Below, one piece after another: positions 35,448-42,925 of a DNA stretch of 64,000 nt (within the stretch, counting starts at the first letter, position 1; every line of letters begins with the position of its first letter). A model generated the notes under the pieces. That model saw only the letters and a list, made by a program, of their open reading frames with translations. It made no database searches and was not told the origin of the DNA. The translations under genes were made by a program, and so were the position numbers. The DNA comes from GWE2-40-63 sp050179685 (GTDB taxonomy: Bacteria > Bacteroidota > Bacteroidia > Bacteroidales > SZUA-534): NCBI GenBank assembly GCA_050179685.1, contig JBFXEW010000016.1:1-64000 (forward strand), given 5' to 3'.

Positions 35448-36974
35448 ATGAAACCAATTGTATTGAAAATAGTCGTTGTATTTTTTCTTGTTTTGCTGAC
35501 GCTTGCAGAAGCTTTTTCCCAAAAAACATCAAAAATTGAAATCCGAAAAGCCGATTATTTCCGGTCCGATAAAAACATTCGCGACGGGGCCCGGCGTTTG
35601 ATTGGGAATGTGCGTTTTTGGCAGGATAGTACGGTTATGACCTGCGACAGCGCCTATTTTATGGGCGAAAAAAATAAATTTGAAGCCTACGGAAACGTCC
35701 ATCTTTTTAAAGAAGGCGATGCAACTATTGATGTTAAAAGCAAGTACCTTTTTTACGACGGAAATAAAAAAATGGCCCATTTCCGTAACAACGTGGTTAT
35801 GCGCGATACCCAGGTGGTTTTATACACCGATTCGCTCGATTACGACACCCGGCGCGACATTGGTTATTACCTGCACGGGGCTCAGATAGTAGATAGTGCC
35901 ACTACCTTAACTAGTACTGTGGGGCATTATTACCAGCACAAAAACATTGTTTATTTTAATAATAAGGTTACGGTAAATCATAACGAGGGCGAGTTTCAGA
36001 TTTATTCCGACAGCCTGCAATACAATACAAAATCGGAAGTGGCTTATTTTTATGGCCCCACCGAATTTTACAACGACTCAAATTATATGTATGCTGAATT
36101 TGGCTGGTATAACACCACAAACAATGTGGCATTTTTTAAGAAGAATGCCTACTTTTCAAATCCAGATCAAAACATTCAGGCTGATAGTATTTATTACGAC
36201 CGCGATAGGGAAATGGGGCGGGCGTATTCGAATGTTGTGGCCACCGATACCGCGCAAAACCTGATTGTTAAAGGTAATTACCTTGAAGTTCATAAAAATG
36301 AAGATCGTTTTTTTGTTACCGATAGTGCTTTGCTTATCCACATAATGCAGGGTGACAGCCTTTTTATGCATGCCGATACGCTCTTTGCCGAAATGGACAC
36401 TTCGAGTGAACACCGTATTTTCAGAGGATATTATCACACAAAAATTTACAAATCGAATTTTCAGGCAAAAACCGACAGCCTGGTATTCTCCATGGCCGAT
36501 TCCATTGTCCGCTTTTATGGTTCACCCATTTTGTGGGCCGACGAAAATCAGATAACTGCAACCTATATCGAAGGTTTTGTGGTGGACGAAAAACTGGATC
36601 GTTTTAAACTCTACGATGGCGGATTAATTATCTCAAAGGAAGATTCATTGCATTACAATCAGGTTAAAGGCGTTGAAATGATAGGTTACCTCAGGAACAA
36701 TCAATTGTCGAGGATTGATGTGTTTAAAAAGAGCGAAACCATTTATTTTCCGGTCGACGAATACGGAATTATGGGAGTTAATAAAAGCACCAGCAGTAAT
36801 ATTACCATAACACTAAAGAACAATAAATTAAACAGGCTTACCTATCGGAGTAATTACGAGGGGGCTATGTATCCTTTAGAAGATTTAGCACCCGCCGATT
36901 TAAAAGTGAAGGGTTTTGAATGGCATTTGGTATTCCGGCCTAAACAGCCCCTGGACGTATTTGTATGGCCATGA
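35448..36974 (+). CDS. OstA/LptA-like periplasmic protein
   Basis: A 508-residue secreted protein (signal peptide residues about 1-25, ending AFSQ) made almost entirely of beta-jellyroll repeats of the OstA/LptA type. Examples are GARRLIGNVRFWQDSTVMTCDSAYFMGEKNKFEAYGNVHLF, then 'YFNNKVTVNHNEGEFQIYSDSL' and 'FMHADTLFAEMDTSSEHRIFRGYYHTKIY'. LptA-type repeats bridge the periplasm and shuttle lipopolysaccharide to the outer membrane. Proteins of this larger size are the Bacteroidota form of OstA. Position after surA-type chaperones supports an outer-membrane biogenesis role. The C-terminus ends FVWP just before a bidirectional terminator region. Confidence 0.85.
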   Translation: MKPIVLKIVVVFFLVLLTLAEAFSQKTSKIEIRKADYFRSDKNIRDGARRLIGNVRFWQDSTVMTCDSAYFMGEKNKFEAYGNVHLFKEGDATIDVKSKYLFYDGNKKMAHFRNNVVMRDTQVVLYTDSLDYDTRRDIGYYLHGAQIVDSATTLTSTVGHYYQHKNIVYFNNKVTVNHNEGEFQIYSDSLQYNTKSEVAYFYGPTEFYNDSNYMYAEFGWYNTTNNVAFFKKNAYFSNPDQNIQADSIYYDRDREMGRAYSNVVATDTAQNLIVKGNYLEVHKNEDRFFVTDSALLIHIMQGDSLFMHADTLFAEMDTSSEHRIFRGYYHTKIYKSNFQAKTDSLVFSMADSIVRFYGSPILWADENQITATYIEGFVVDEKLDRFKLYDGGLIISKEDSLHYNQVKGVEMIGYLRNNQLSRIDVFKKSETIYFPVDEYGIMGVNKSTSSNITITLKNNKLNRLTYRSNYEGAMYPLEDLAPADLKVKGFEWHLVFRPKQPLDVFVWP

Positions 36975-37034
36975 TATTGTTAGCTGAATTTTTAAGTGAA
37001 AATAATTATTAAAAGTGAGCGGGGTAATTTTGTG

Positions 37035-37071
37035 AAGCCAAAAATGAAGAGCCCCGCCGGCTTGAGGCGAA
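37035..37071. repeat. Dispersed 37-bp repeat, copy 1
   Basis: Begins AAGCCAAAAATGAAGAGC and ends GGCTTGAGGCGAA. It differs at only two of 37 positions from a copy at 40689-40725. It lies in the convergent gap between the OstA-like and DUF2795 genes. Confidence 0.75.
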
Positions 37072-37180
37072 ATGCCAGCTAAATATTACCAGATAATTTC
37101 CTGTTCAGTTCGATATTTAGAGCGAAGTCAGTTTTATTTATTTTTGCCGGATACCAATGATATAAAACAAGATAAACGTA

Positions 37181-37207
37181 AAAAGCCACTTCATTCGAGT
37201 GGCTTTT
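37181..37207. terminator. Bidirectional terminator
   Basis: AAAAGCCACT-TCATTCG-AGTGGCTTTT: a perfect 10-bp stem with T runs in both directions, between the rightward OstA-like gene and the leftward DUF2795 gene. Confidence 0.85.
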
Positions 37208-37217
37208 AACTTATTTT

Positions 37218-37439
37218 TTAGTATTCATCTTCATTAAAGAAGAAATCATCTTTGCTTGGATAGTCAGGCCAGATGTCGTCAATACTTTCGTAAATGTCGC
37301 CTTCATCCTCAATCTCCTGAAGGTTCTCGATAACCTCTAGCGGTGCACCCGAACGGATTGCGAAATCAATCAATTCTTCTTTGGTGGCAGGCCATGGAGC
37401 ATCTTCTAATTTTGAGGCTAATTCAAGTGTCCAATACAT
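37218..37439 (-). CDS. Small acidic DUF2795-type protein
   Basis: A 73-residue acidic protein, MYWTLELASKLEDAPWPATKEELIDFAIRSG..., ending in DDFFFNEDEY. It is nearly invariant in Bacteroidota and carries the DUF2795 core (PATKEELIDFA...GAPLEVIENLQEI). Function is unknown. It is probably monocistronic: a terminator follows 10 nt after its stop, and 58 nt separate it from the adenosyltransferase gene upstream on the same strand. Confidence 0.85.
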   Translation of the reverse strand: MYWTLELASKLEDAPWPATKEELIDFAIRSGAPLEVIENLQEIEDEGDIYESIDDIWPDYPSKDDFFFNEDEY

Positions 37440-37497
37440 AATTATTTATTTTAATTACCGTTTTTTTAAAAGTTGCAAATATATACAAAAAAAATCC

Positions 37498-38049
37498 TTA
37501 CTTGGATCGCGGAATCCAACTTATTTCATCAATAGTTAACTCTTTTGTCAGTTTTCTTGATAAAACAAAGAAATAATCCGAAAGGCGGTTCAGGTATTTT
37601 ACCACTTCAAGGCAGGGAGCTTCCCTGTCGTGCACTTTAAGGGCCAGGCGTTCGCACCGTCGGCAAACGGTTCGGGCCACATGGGCATTCGATACAGCCG
37701 GATGTCCACCGGGCAATATAAAATGGTTTAATTGAGGTAAATCGGCATCCAAAGCATCAATTTCTTTTTCAATGGCTTCAATATCAGCAGCTGTAATTTC
37801 AGGAAGTTTAAAATCGCAGTCCTCGCAGTCGGCAGCCAGTATAGTAGCTGCGGTCATTAGCCGGTCCTGAACTTCAAGCAGAAAGCTTTTGTGGTGGGGG
37901 TTTTGAATGCTGTCGTAAAGTACCGCAGTAAAAGCCATCAGTTCGTCGACCGATCCGTAAGCTTCAATCCGTAGATGGTATTTTGAAACCCGCTTGCCGC
38001 TTATTAATGCAGTTGTTCCTTTATCGCCTGTTTTGGTGTATATTTTCAT
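37498..38049 (-). CDS. PduO-type ATP:cob(I)alamin adenosyltransferase
   Basis: A 183-residue cytoplasmic enzyme that transfers adenosyl from ATP to cob(I)alamin, making coenzyme B12. MKIYTKTGDKGTTALISGKRVSKYHLRIEAYGSVDELMAF is the classic ATP-binding N-terminus. 'FILPGGHPAVSNAHVARTVCRRCER' and 'VVKYLNRLSDYFFVLSR' are the conserved later blocks (R-xxCRR-E and NRLSD). Adenosylcobalamin is the cofactor of methylmalonyl-CoA mutase, so the gene fits the propionyl-CoA carboxylase encoded at 18425-22053, although it lies 15 kb away. The ABC ATPase gene lies 49 nt upstream on the same strand. Confidence 0.92.
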   Translation of the reverse strand: MKIYTKTGDKGTTALISGKRVSKYHLRIEAYGSVDELMAFTAVLYDSIQNPHHKSFLLEVQDRLMTAATILAADCEDCDFKLPEITAADIEAIEKEIDALDADLPQLNHFILPGGHPAVSNAHVARTVCRRCERLALKVHDREAPCLEVVKYLNRLSDYFFVLSRKLTKELTIDEISWIPRSK

Positions 38050-38098
38050 AAATGTTTAGTTATTGTTTGTTGTCTGTCTTTTTTTTTGTAGCCTGCTT

Positions 38099-38812
38099 TT
38101 AAGCTAAATCCTTAACCTTCTTGCTTTGGTTAACCGCTTCATCTTTTTCAATTATTCCATCGCGCAAGCGTACAATGCGCTTTGCGTTCAGGGCAATATC
38201 CTCTTCGTGGGTAACCAAAACAATGGTATTGCCTTTTCGGTGTAAATCACCCAGTAAACGCATAATCTCTTCCGATGTTTTGGAATCGAGATTTCCGGTG
38301 GGCTCATCGGCTAAAATTATCGATGGGGAATTAACCAAAGCCCTGGCAATAGCTACTCGTTGGCGTTGCCCACCCGACATTTCGTTGGGTTTGTGATCCA
38401 TCCGGTCGTGCAGTCCCACTTGAGTGAGTGCCGCCTTGGCCAAAGCAATCCGGTCCTGTCGGTTAATTCCGGCGTAAATCAGTGGAACAGCTACATTCTC
38501 AATGGCATTGTATCGCGGAAGCAGGTTAAAAGTCTGAAAAATAAAACCAATTTCTTTATTTCTGATGGCAGCCAGCGCTTCGTCCTCCAGACGGCTTACA
38601 TCACTTCCATTCAGCCAGTATTCGCCAAGCGAAGGGGTGTCGAGACAGCCGATAATATTCATTAAAGTCGATTTGCCGGAACCCGAAGGCCCCATAATAG
38701 CCACATATTCATTTTTGTGTATCGAAAGGTTTATGCCGGCTAAGGCATTTACTTCCTGAAATCCAACCTGATATATTTTTTTTACATCCTTTATGGTAAT
38801 TACCTGCTCCAT
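38099..38812 (-). CDS. ABC transporter ATPase, MacB/LolD type
   Basis: A 237-residue ATP-binding subunit. Walker A GPSGSGKST (about residue 41), Q-loop IFQTFNLLPRYNAIENVAVPL, signature MSGGQRQRVAIARAL, Walker B IILADEPTGNLDSKTSEEI and H-loop LVTHEED are all intact. The 'NLLP...ENVxxPLxYxG' and 'GNLDS' wording place it with MacB/FtsE/LolD exporters, which pair with four-helix permeases acting from the periplasm. No permease is adjacent, so the partner is encoded elsewhere. It precedes the cobalamin adenosyltransferase, but a functional link is not implied by sequence. Confidence 0.9.
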   Translation of the reverse strand: MEQVITIKDVKKIYQVGFQEVNALAGINLSIHKNEYVAIMGPSGSGKSTLMNIIGCLDTPSLGEYWLNGSDVSRLEDEALAAIRNKEIGFIFQTFNLLPRYNAIENVAVPLIYAGINRQDRIALAKAALTQVGLHDRMDHKPNEMSGGQRQRVAIARALVNSPSIILADEPTGNLDSKTSEEIMRLLGDLHRKGNTIVLVTHEEDIALNAKRIVRLRDGIIEKDEAVNQSKKVKDLA

Positions 38813-38886
38813 AGGGCTTCCGACTTAAGTATTTTTTTTGATTAACGCAAAAGTAATGGTTTAATTACCTTTTTAAAGTTTTTTAG

Positions 38887-39693
38887 TTAAAACCTTAGGT
38901 TAAAATGTTGTTTGCTAAGCTCTTTTTTAAAAAATACCAGTCCCAGGTGAAACAGATTCAGGCTTACCCGAACCCGGGGATGTTTTTTTATGCTTTCCCA
39001 GACGGCTTCCATGTCTCCATTCAGATAGATATCATCGAAAACAAACAGGCTTTCGTTATGAATCTTTTCGAGGCAGTGCTCAAAATAATTCAGCGTTGCA
39101 CTTTTAGTATGATTACCATCGAAAAATACAAAATCGAGTTGATTGAATTTCTCAAGAGCCTGTGGCAAGGTTTGGCTAAAATCACCACGCATTAATTCAA
39201 TATTGTTTAACTTCAGTTTATCGAAGGTTTCCTGCGCCAGCCCGGCCGTATTTTCGCATCCTTCCAAACTAATGAGTTTTGCCCGGCTGTCGGTTTTTGC
39301 CAGGTAACTGCTGGTAATTCCCAGCGAAGTGCCAATCTCAAGCAGGTTTCTATAACCAAAGTAATTTATTAGCCTAAAAAGGAGTTGGGCCTGTTTAGCC
39401 GGTTTTAATGAGTTTTTGGCAAGTTCCGATATTTTTCGCTGCTTCCCTTTGTTTTTTGTTTTTCCTGTTCCCAAATCGTTCACCTGAATTTCGCAGTTAT
39501 TTTTGAGAAGCTTTTTGCGCTGGACTTCTATTTCGGCAAAACAGTAAAAAGGCGTGTAATCGTGAATTACCTGGATAACCAGCTTAAAAACAAAAGGCGA
39601 ATGAATACCAAAACCCTTGCGGTTCCGCGCAGTAAACCAGAATTTTATATAGTTTAAAACAATTCGTATCCGATGCATCTTTTTTTTCGACAA
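38887..39693 (-). CDS. Class I SAM-dependent methyltransferase
   Basis: A 268-residue protein. The N-terminal region (RIVLNYIKFWFTARNRKGFGIHSPFVFKLVIQVIHD) is common in Bacteroidota methyltransferases of unknown target. Motif I reads LLEIGTSLGITSSYLAK (about residue 115), followed by 'LISLEGCENTAGLAQE' and the 'LDFVFFDGNHTKSATLNYFE' post-II acidic block of O-methyltransferase-like enzymes. The substrate is unknown. The nearest downstream gene on the same strand is the ABC ATPase, 74 nt away. Upstream lies a long non-coding repeat region. Confidence 0.82.
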   Translation of the reverse strand: MSKKKMHRIRIVLNYIKFWFTARNRKGFGIHSPFVFKLVIQVIHDYTPFYCFAEIEVQRKKLLKNNCEIQVNDLGTGKTKNKGKQRKISELAKNSLKPAKQAQLLFRLINYFGYRNLLEIGTSLGITSSYLAKTDSRAKLISLEGCENTAGLAQETFDKLKLNNIELMRGDFSQTLPQALEKFNQLDFVFFDGNHTKSATLNYFEHCLEKIHNESLFVFDDIYLNGDMEAVWESIKKHPRVRVSLNLFHLGLVFFKKELSKQHFNLRF

Positions 39694-39787
39694 TGATAAG
39701 GATTCTTAAAGTGAAAACTCAACGAATACACCATAAATAGTTATTCAACCGGATTTTTTCTTTAAGCACGAATCAAGCAATATTTTT

Positions 39788-39940
39788 CCAAAACCTTCAC
39801 TTTAAGTCTTGCGTCTTTCATCTTAAATCTGCAACGACAAAGTCCTCACGGAACGTAATCATAATTCTGCAATATAAAATTGTATTTACCCCTATAACTC
39901 ATATAAAATCCAAAACCTTCACGTTAAGTCTTGTATCTTT
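39788..39940. repeat. 31-bp imperfect direct repeat
   Basis: CCAAAACCTTCAC(T/G)TTAAG followed by TCTTG and TCTTT occurs at 39788-39818 and 39910-39940, 122 bp apart, with three or four mismatches. Non-coding. Confidence 0.6.
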
Positions 39941-40003
39941 AGTCTAATATCTTAATTACCATAGCAACTCATATAATTACCAACAACTTTTGTTTATTTT
40001 ACC

Positions 40004-40255
40004 TTGGCTGTCTTATAACTCGTGTTGGATTTCTTTTAATTAGCGTTGGCTGTTTTATAATTTACATTGGCTGTTTTATAATTTACGTTGGTTGTTTTAT
40101 AATTCACCTTGGTTGTTTTATAATTTACATTGGCTGTTTTATAATTCACGTTGGCTGTTTTATAATTAGCGATGGCTGTTTTATAATTAGCGTTGGATAC
40201 TTTTTAACAAGCGATGGACGTGCCATTTCTTGCGTCGGCTTTGTAAAAAAAGCCA
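40004..40255. repeat. 21-bp tandem repeat array, 11-12 copies
   Basis: Units start at 40004 and recur exactly every 21 bp to 40214, then decay. The core is TTGGCTGTTTTATAATT followed by a variable four bases (TACA, TACG, CACC or AGCG). Central copies (40046-40192) differ at one to four positions; the outer ones are more diverged. Although 21 is a multiple of three, the unit carries TAA/TAG stops in the frame that reads VL-stop, so it is not a coding repeat. It has no spacers, so it is not CRISPR. 21 bp is two helical turns, so all copies present the same DNA face. Confidence 0.85.
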
Positions 40256-40688
40256 TCAAAAAAGCTTAAAACAGTCAATAGGTCTTTCCATCAGTGAACC
40301 GCTATCCTAAAATTCACGGAATTTTTTATTAAAACTTGCATTGATAACTAATTTTTACAAACCTTTAATCATAAAAATCAGTTGGTATGTTTAGCTTCTC
40401 AAAAGAGTTATTATAAAAAAACCATTGTATTCCGGTAAATTGTTTTACGAGAAATCAGGCATTAGAAATAAAAAAGTAAACTTTCAGGAAGAATGGATAA
40501 TCAATTACGCTACATAATATCCAAACAACAAATCGGCTTCCAAAAAATGGCAATTGGAATCGAAACAATCACTTAGTAAGACCGGGAAGCTGAGAACTTG
40601 TTCGAAGATCACCCGGCCGCACTTAGTGATTGCTTAGATGTAAATGTTATTTTTTGGTGCCTTGACTTTTTTGCTTCGTTTTTGGGTC

Positions 40689-40725
40689 AAGCCAAAAATG
40701 AAGAGCTCAGCCGGCTTGAGGCGAA
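40689..40725. repeat. Dispersed 37-bp repeat, copy 2
   Basis: 35 of 37 positions match the copy at 37035-37071. Here the left flank (GGGTCAAGCC) pairs with GGCTTGA inside the repeat, so this copy can fold as a hairpin. Confidence 0.75.
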
Positions 40726-40959
40726 TAACAAGCCCTATATTGTCTTATCATTAACAATCGCGCTGTAAATAGGGAGTTAAAGCAGTTTTATATATTTTTA
40801 CCGAACACTATTGAAAAAAAATGAAAAACATCAAGCCCGGCACCCAAGCCACCCTTAAACGTTTTGCGTTGCGCCTTGTAAAAGTCACAATTATAGGCTA
40901 CTTTTAATGGTAACAACTTACTGAAAACAAACAGCGCAACAGCGTTTAATACCAACCCT

Positions 40960-41796
40960 ATGCTTGCATTTATTAACGGTTTTTTTGACGACGATTCACG
41001 CTTGAATTTCCCAATTCATAGCCTGGCAGTTAATCGCGGATATGCTGCTTATGAGTTTTTTGAAGTCTTGTCGGGCAAGCCCTTGTTTATCGAAACACAT
41101 TTGGCCCGTTTCCGCAATACGCTTCAGTTGATGCGCCTTACTACAGCTTTTACCGATAAACTGGATGATCTTATTAAGGATTTGTTAGCAAAGAATCAAA
41201 TAAAAAATGCTTACATAAAAATATTGGCTTTGCCGCAGCAATCTTCCGGCAGTGAAATTCAGGCCGGCTTATATATTTTCCCGGTTCATTTTCCCGCTTT
41301 TCCCCAAGCGGTTTATACGCACGGAACGCATCTTTTAATGAAAGAATACCAGCGCTTTTTACCCGAAGCCAAATCAACCGACTACCTGGCATCCGAATAT
41401 TATAAACACGAAATGGACCAGCTCAATGCAGTCGATGTGCTTTATTACTCCGACAATCTCCTGCGCGAAACTTCAAGAGGGAATATTTTTTTGGTAATCG
41501 ATGGAGTTGTATTTACTCCGGCATCAAATATGCTTTCAGGAGTTACACGCAGTATCGTTATCAAATTGATTCAGGAAATGAATTTACCCTTAAAAATAAC
41601 CGATGTCCCGGTGGCTGTGCTTTCCCGTGCGCAGGAAGTATTCATTACCAGCACCACCAAAAGAGTGATGCCCATTGTTTCCATTAATGGAAATCCGGTT
41701 GGAACCGGCATACCCGGAACTCTTACCACCCACTTAATCAAACAGTTTTTGGCCTGTCGTAACGCATTTGTAGAACCAGGTATTAGCTTTAGTTGA
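40960..41796 (+). CDS. Class IV PLP-dependent aminotransferase
   Basis: A 278-residue cytoplasmic enzyme of the IlvE/PabC/D-amino-acid aminotransferase fold. 'LAVNRGYAAYEFFEVLSGKPLFIETHLARFRNTLQ' is the usual N-terminal block. The lysine of EAKSTDYLASEYYKHE (about residue 141) is the likely Schiff-base lysine. 'LLRETSRGNIFLVIDGVVFTP' and 'ILSGVTR'-like MLSGVTRSIV are conserved later motifs. It could be a branched-chain, D-alanine or aminodeoxychorismate-lyase-type enzyme; the sequence alone does not separate these. It stands alone between a repeat-rich region and the arabinose regulon. Confidence 0.82.
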   Translation: MLAFINGFFDDDSRLNFPIHSLAVNRGYAAYEFFEVLSGKPLFIETHLARFRNTLQLMRLTTAFTDKLDDLIKDLLAKNQIKNAYIKILALPQQSSGSEIQAGLYIFPVHFPAFPQAVYTHGTHLLMKEYQRFLPEAKSTDYLASEYYKHEMDQLNAVDVLYYSDNLLRETSRGNIFLVIDGVVFTPASNMLSGVTRSIVIKLIQEMNLPLKITDVPVAVLSRAQEVFITSTTKRVMPIVSINGNPVGTGIPGTLTTHLIKQFLACRNAFVEPGISFS

Positions 41797-42075
41797 TAGG
41801 GGTTTAACCGGCAACCCGGGCCAATAGGAGTAGTCATTCAACACAACTAACTCCAATATTCTTTTGTCGCTTAAAACAGGATGATTTCTTTCCTGCCAAC
41901 CACATCAAAAATGATGCACCTGCCAAAGTAGGCCCTGAATCGATTCAATTAAATGTTCATTAAAAAGTGATCTGTTTTTCTCATTTTATACATAATGTGA
42001 ACTTCTTACTTAAGAGTTAATGATTCTGCTTGGCTTTTGTTAGATTCAGTATATCAGCTAATTCTGATTTTATTT

Positions 42076-42107
42076 AGGTGGATAAATATCCAAAACAGTG
42101 GACAAAT
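42076..42107 (+). promoter_or_regulatory. Two copies of the GTGGAYAAAT motif upstream of araR
   Basis: GTGGATAAAT (42078-42087) and GTGGACAAAT (42098-42107) lie 20 bp apart in the same orientation. The first is also part of a palindrome TGGATA-AA-TATCCA (42079-42092). The same motif, extended to AGGTGGACAAAT, occurs inverted at 56186-56197 ahead of the polysaccharide utilisation locus. Candidate binding sites for a regulator shared by both loci. Confidence 0.5.
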
Positions 42108-42154
42108 AATTATTTAATAAAAAGCTATTGTAAAAGATAAAGGTATTAACGACT

Positions 42155-42168
42155 TTTGTAAATACAAA
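42155..42168 (+). promoter_or_regulatory. Candidate operator TTTGTA-AA-TACAAA upstream of araR
   Basis: Six-base arms around an AA spacer, 21 nt before the GTG start. It has the same arm/spacer geometry as the palindrome at 42079-42092. It may serve autoregulation by AraR. Confidence 0.4.
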
Positions 42169-42189
42169 TCTCAGAAACGAAAAATTATT

Positions 42190-42882
42190 GTGACTTATAC
42201 TGATAAAGATACCTTCTATTTAGCTGTCGATTGCGTAATTTTTGGATTCGATGGTTCTCAACTTAAACTCCTGGTTTATCAGCGCGACTTTATGCCTGAG
42301 CAGGGCAGTTGGTCTTTAATGGGTGGTTTTCTAAAAAAGGGAGAGAACCTCGACCAGGCAGCCAATCGTGTTTTAGCCCGGATTTCCGGCTTAAAGGATG
42401 TTTACCTGGAACAATTAAGCGCTTTTTCTGAGGTAAACCGCGATCCGGCAGCCCGTGTTATCAGCATTGGTTATTATGCATTAATAAATATCGATGATTA
42501 CGACAAAAAGTTATTGGATCAATACAGTGCCCGGTGGTTTCCACTCGATCAATTACCTCCTTTGATTTTCGATCATGGCGAAATACTTGAAAAAGCCTTG
42601 CGACGCTTAAAGCGAAAAGCAAAAACACAACCCATAGGTTTTGAGCTTTTGCCGGCAAGATTTACTATTATTCAGTTACGAAACCTTTACGAGGCAATTT
42701 ATCAACGTTCGGTCGATCCGGCTAATTTCCGACGCAAATTTTTATCGATGAAATTGTTGGATCGCCTCGAAGCTAAAGACAAAACAAGTTCGCGCAAAGG
42801 CGCTTATTTGTATGCGTTTAATCGTGAAAAATATGAAGACCTTTCAGCCAGAGGTTTTTCCTTTGATGTGACAGGTATTTAA
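42190..42882 (+). CDS. araR: AraR: Nudix-fold repressor of arabinose genes
   Basis: A 230-residue regulator starting at GTG. The Nudix-like N-domain (FYLAVDCVIFGFDGSQLKLLVYQRDFMPEQGSWSLMGGFLKKGENL) keeps the fold, but the box reads RVLARISGL instead of REUxEExGU, so the catalytic glutamates are gone. A winged-helix C-domain follows (PIGFELLPARFTIIQLRNLYEAIYQRSVDPANFRRKFLSM). This matches the Nudix-type AraR of Bacteroides thetaiotaomicron, an L-arabinose-responsive repressor. It heads a co-directional cluster: symporter (43 nt), araA, araD and araB. Palindromes just upstream could mediate autoregulation. It is paralogous to the regulator of the cellobiose operon at 8993-9730. Confidence 0.88.
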   Translation: MTYTDKDTFYLAVDCVIFGFDGSQLKLLVYQRDFMPEQGSWSLMGGFLKKGENLDQAANRVLARISGLKDVYLEQLSAFSEVNRDPAARVISIGYYALINIDDYDKKLLDQYSARWFPLDQLPPLIFDHGEILEKALRRLKRKAKTQPIGFELLPARFTIIQLRNLYEAIYQRSVDPANFRRKFLSMKLLDRLEAKDKTSSRKGAYLYAFNREKYEDLSARGFSFDVTGI

Positions 42883-42925
42883 TCAATAAATAATAACCAA
42901 AATAGAAACGCTAAACTTATAATTT

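Larger units (their letters stand above)
39694..40959. other. 1.27-kb non-coding region rich in repeats
   Basis: No coding frame of quality is present on either strand. It contains a 31-bp direct repeat (39788 and 39910), the 21-bp tandem array at 40004-40255, and one copy of a dispersed 37-bp repeat at 40689. At 40687-40719 that copy forms a TCAAGCC/GGCTTGA stem. The region separates the leftward methyltransferase and the rightward aminotransferase, so it must hold both promoters, but I cannot place them confidently. Confidence 0.65.
41797..42189 (+). other. Gene-free region upstream of araR
   Basis: 393 bases without a gene. The right half carries the candidate operators listed separately. 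No exact TAnnTTTG box is visible, so the promoter may be weak or activator-dependent. Confidence 0.55.

Noticed and set aside
40004..40255. CRISPR-like array
   Set aside because: Units are directly adjacent with no unique spacers, and no cas genes are present.
42190..42882. Active Nudix hydrolase
   Set aside because: The catalytic glutamates of the Nudix box are replaced and a winged-helix domain follows, as in AraR regulators.
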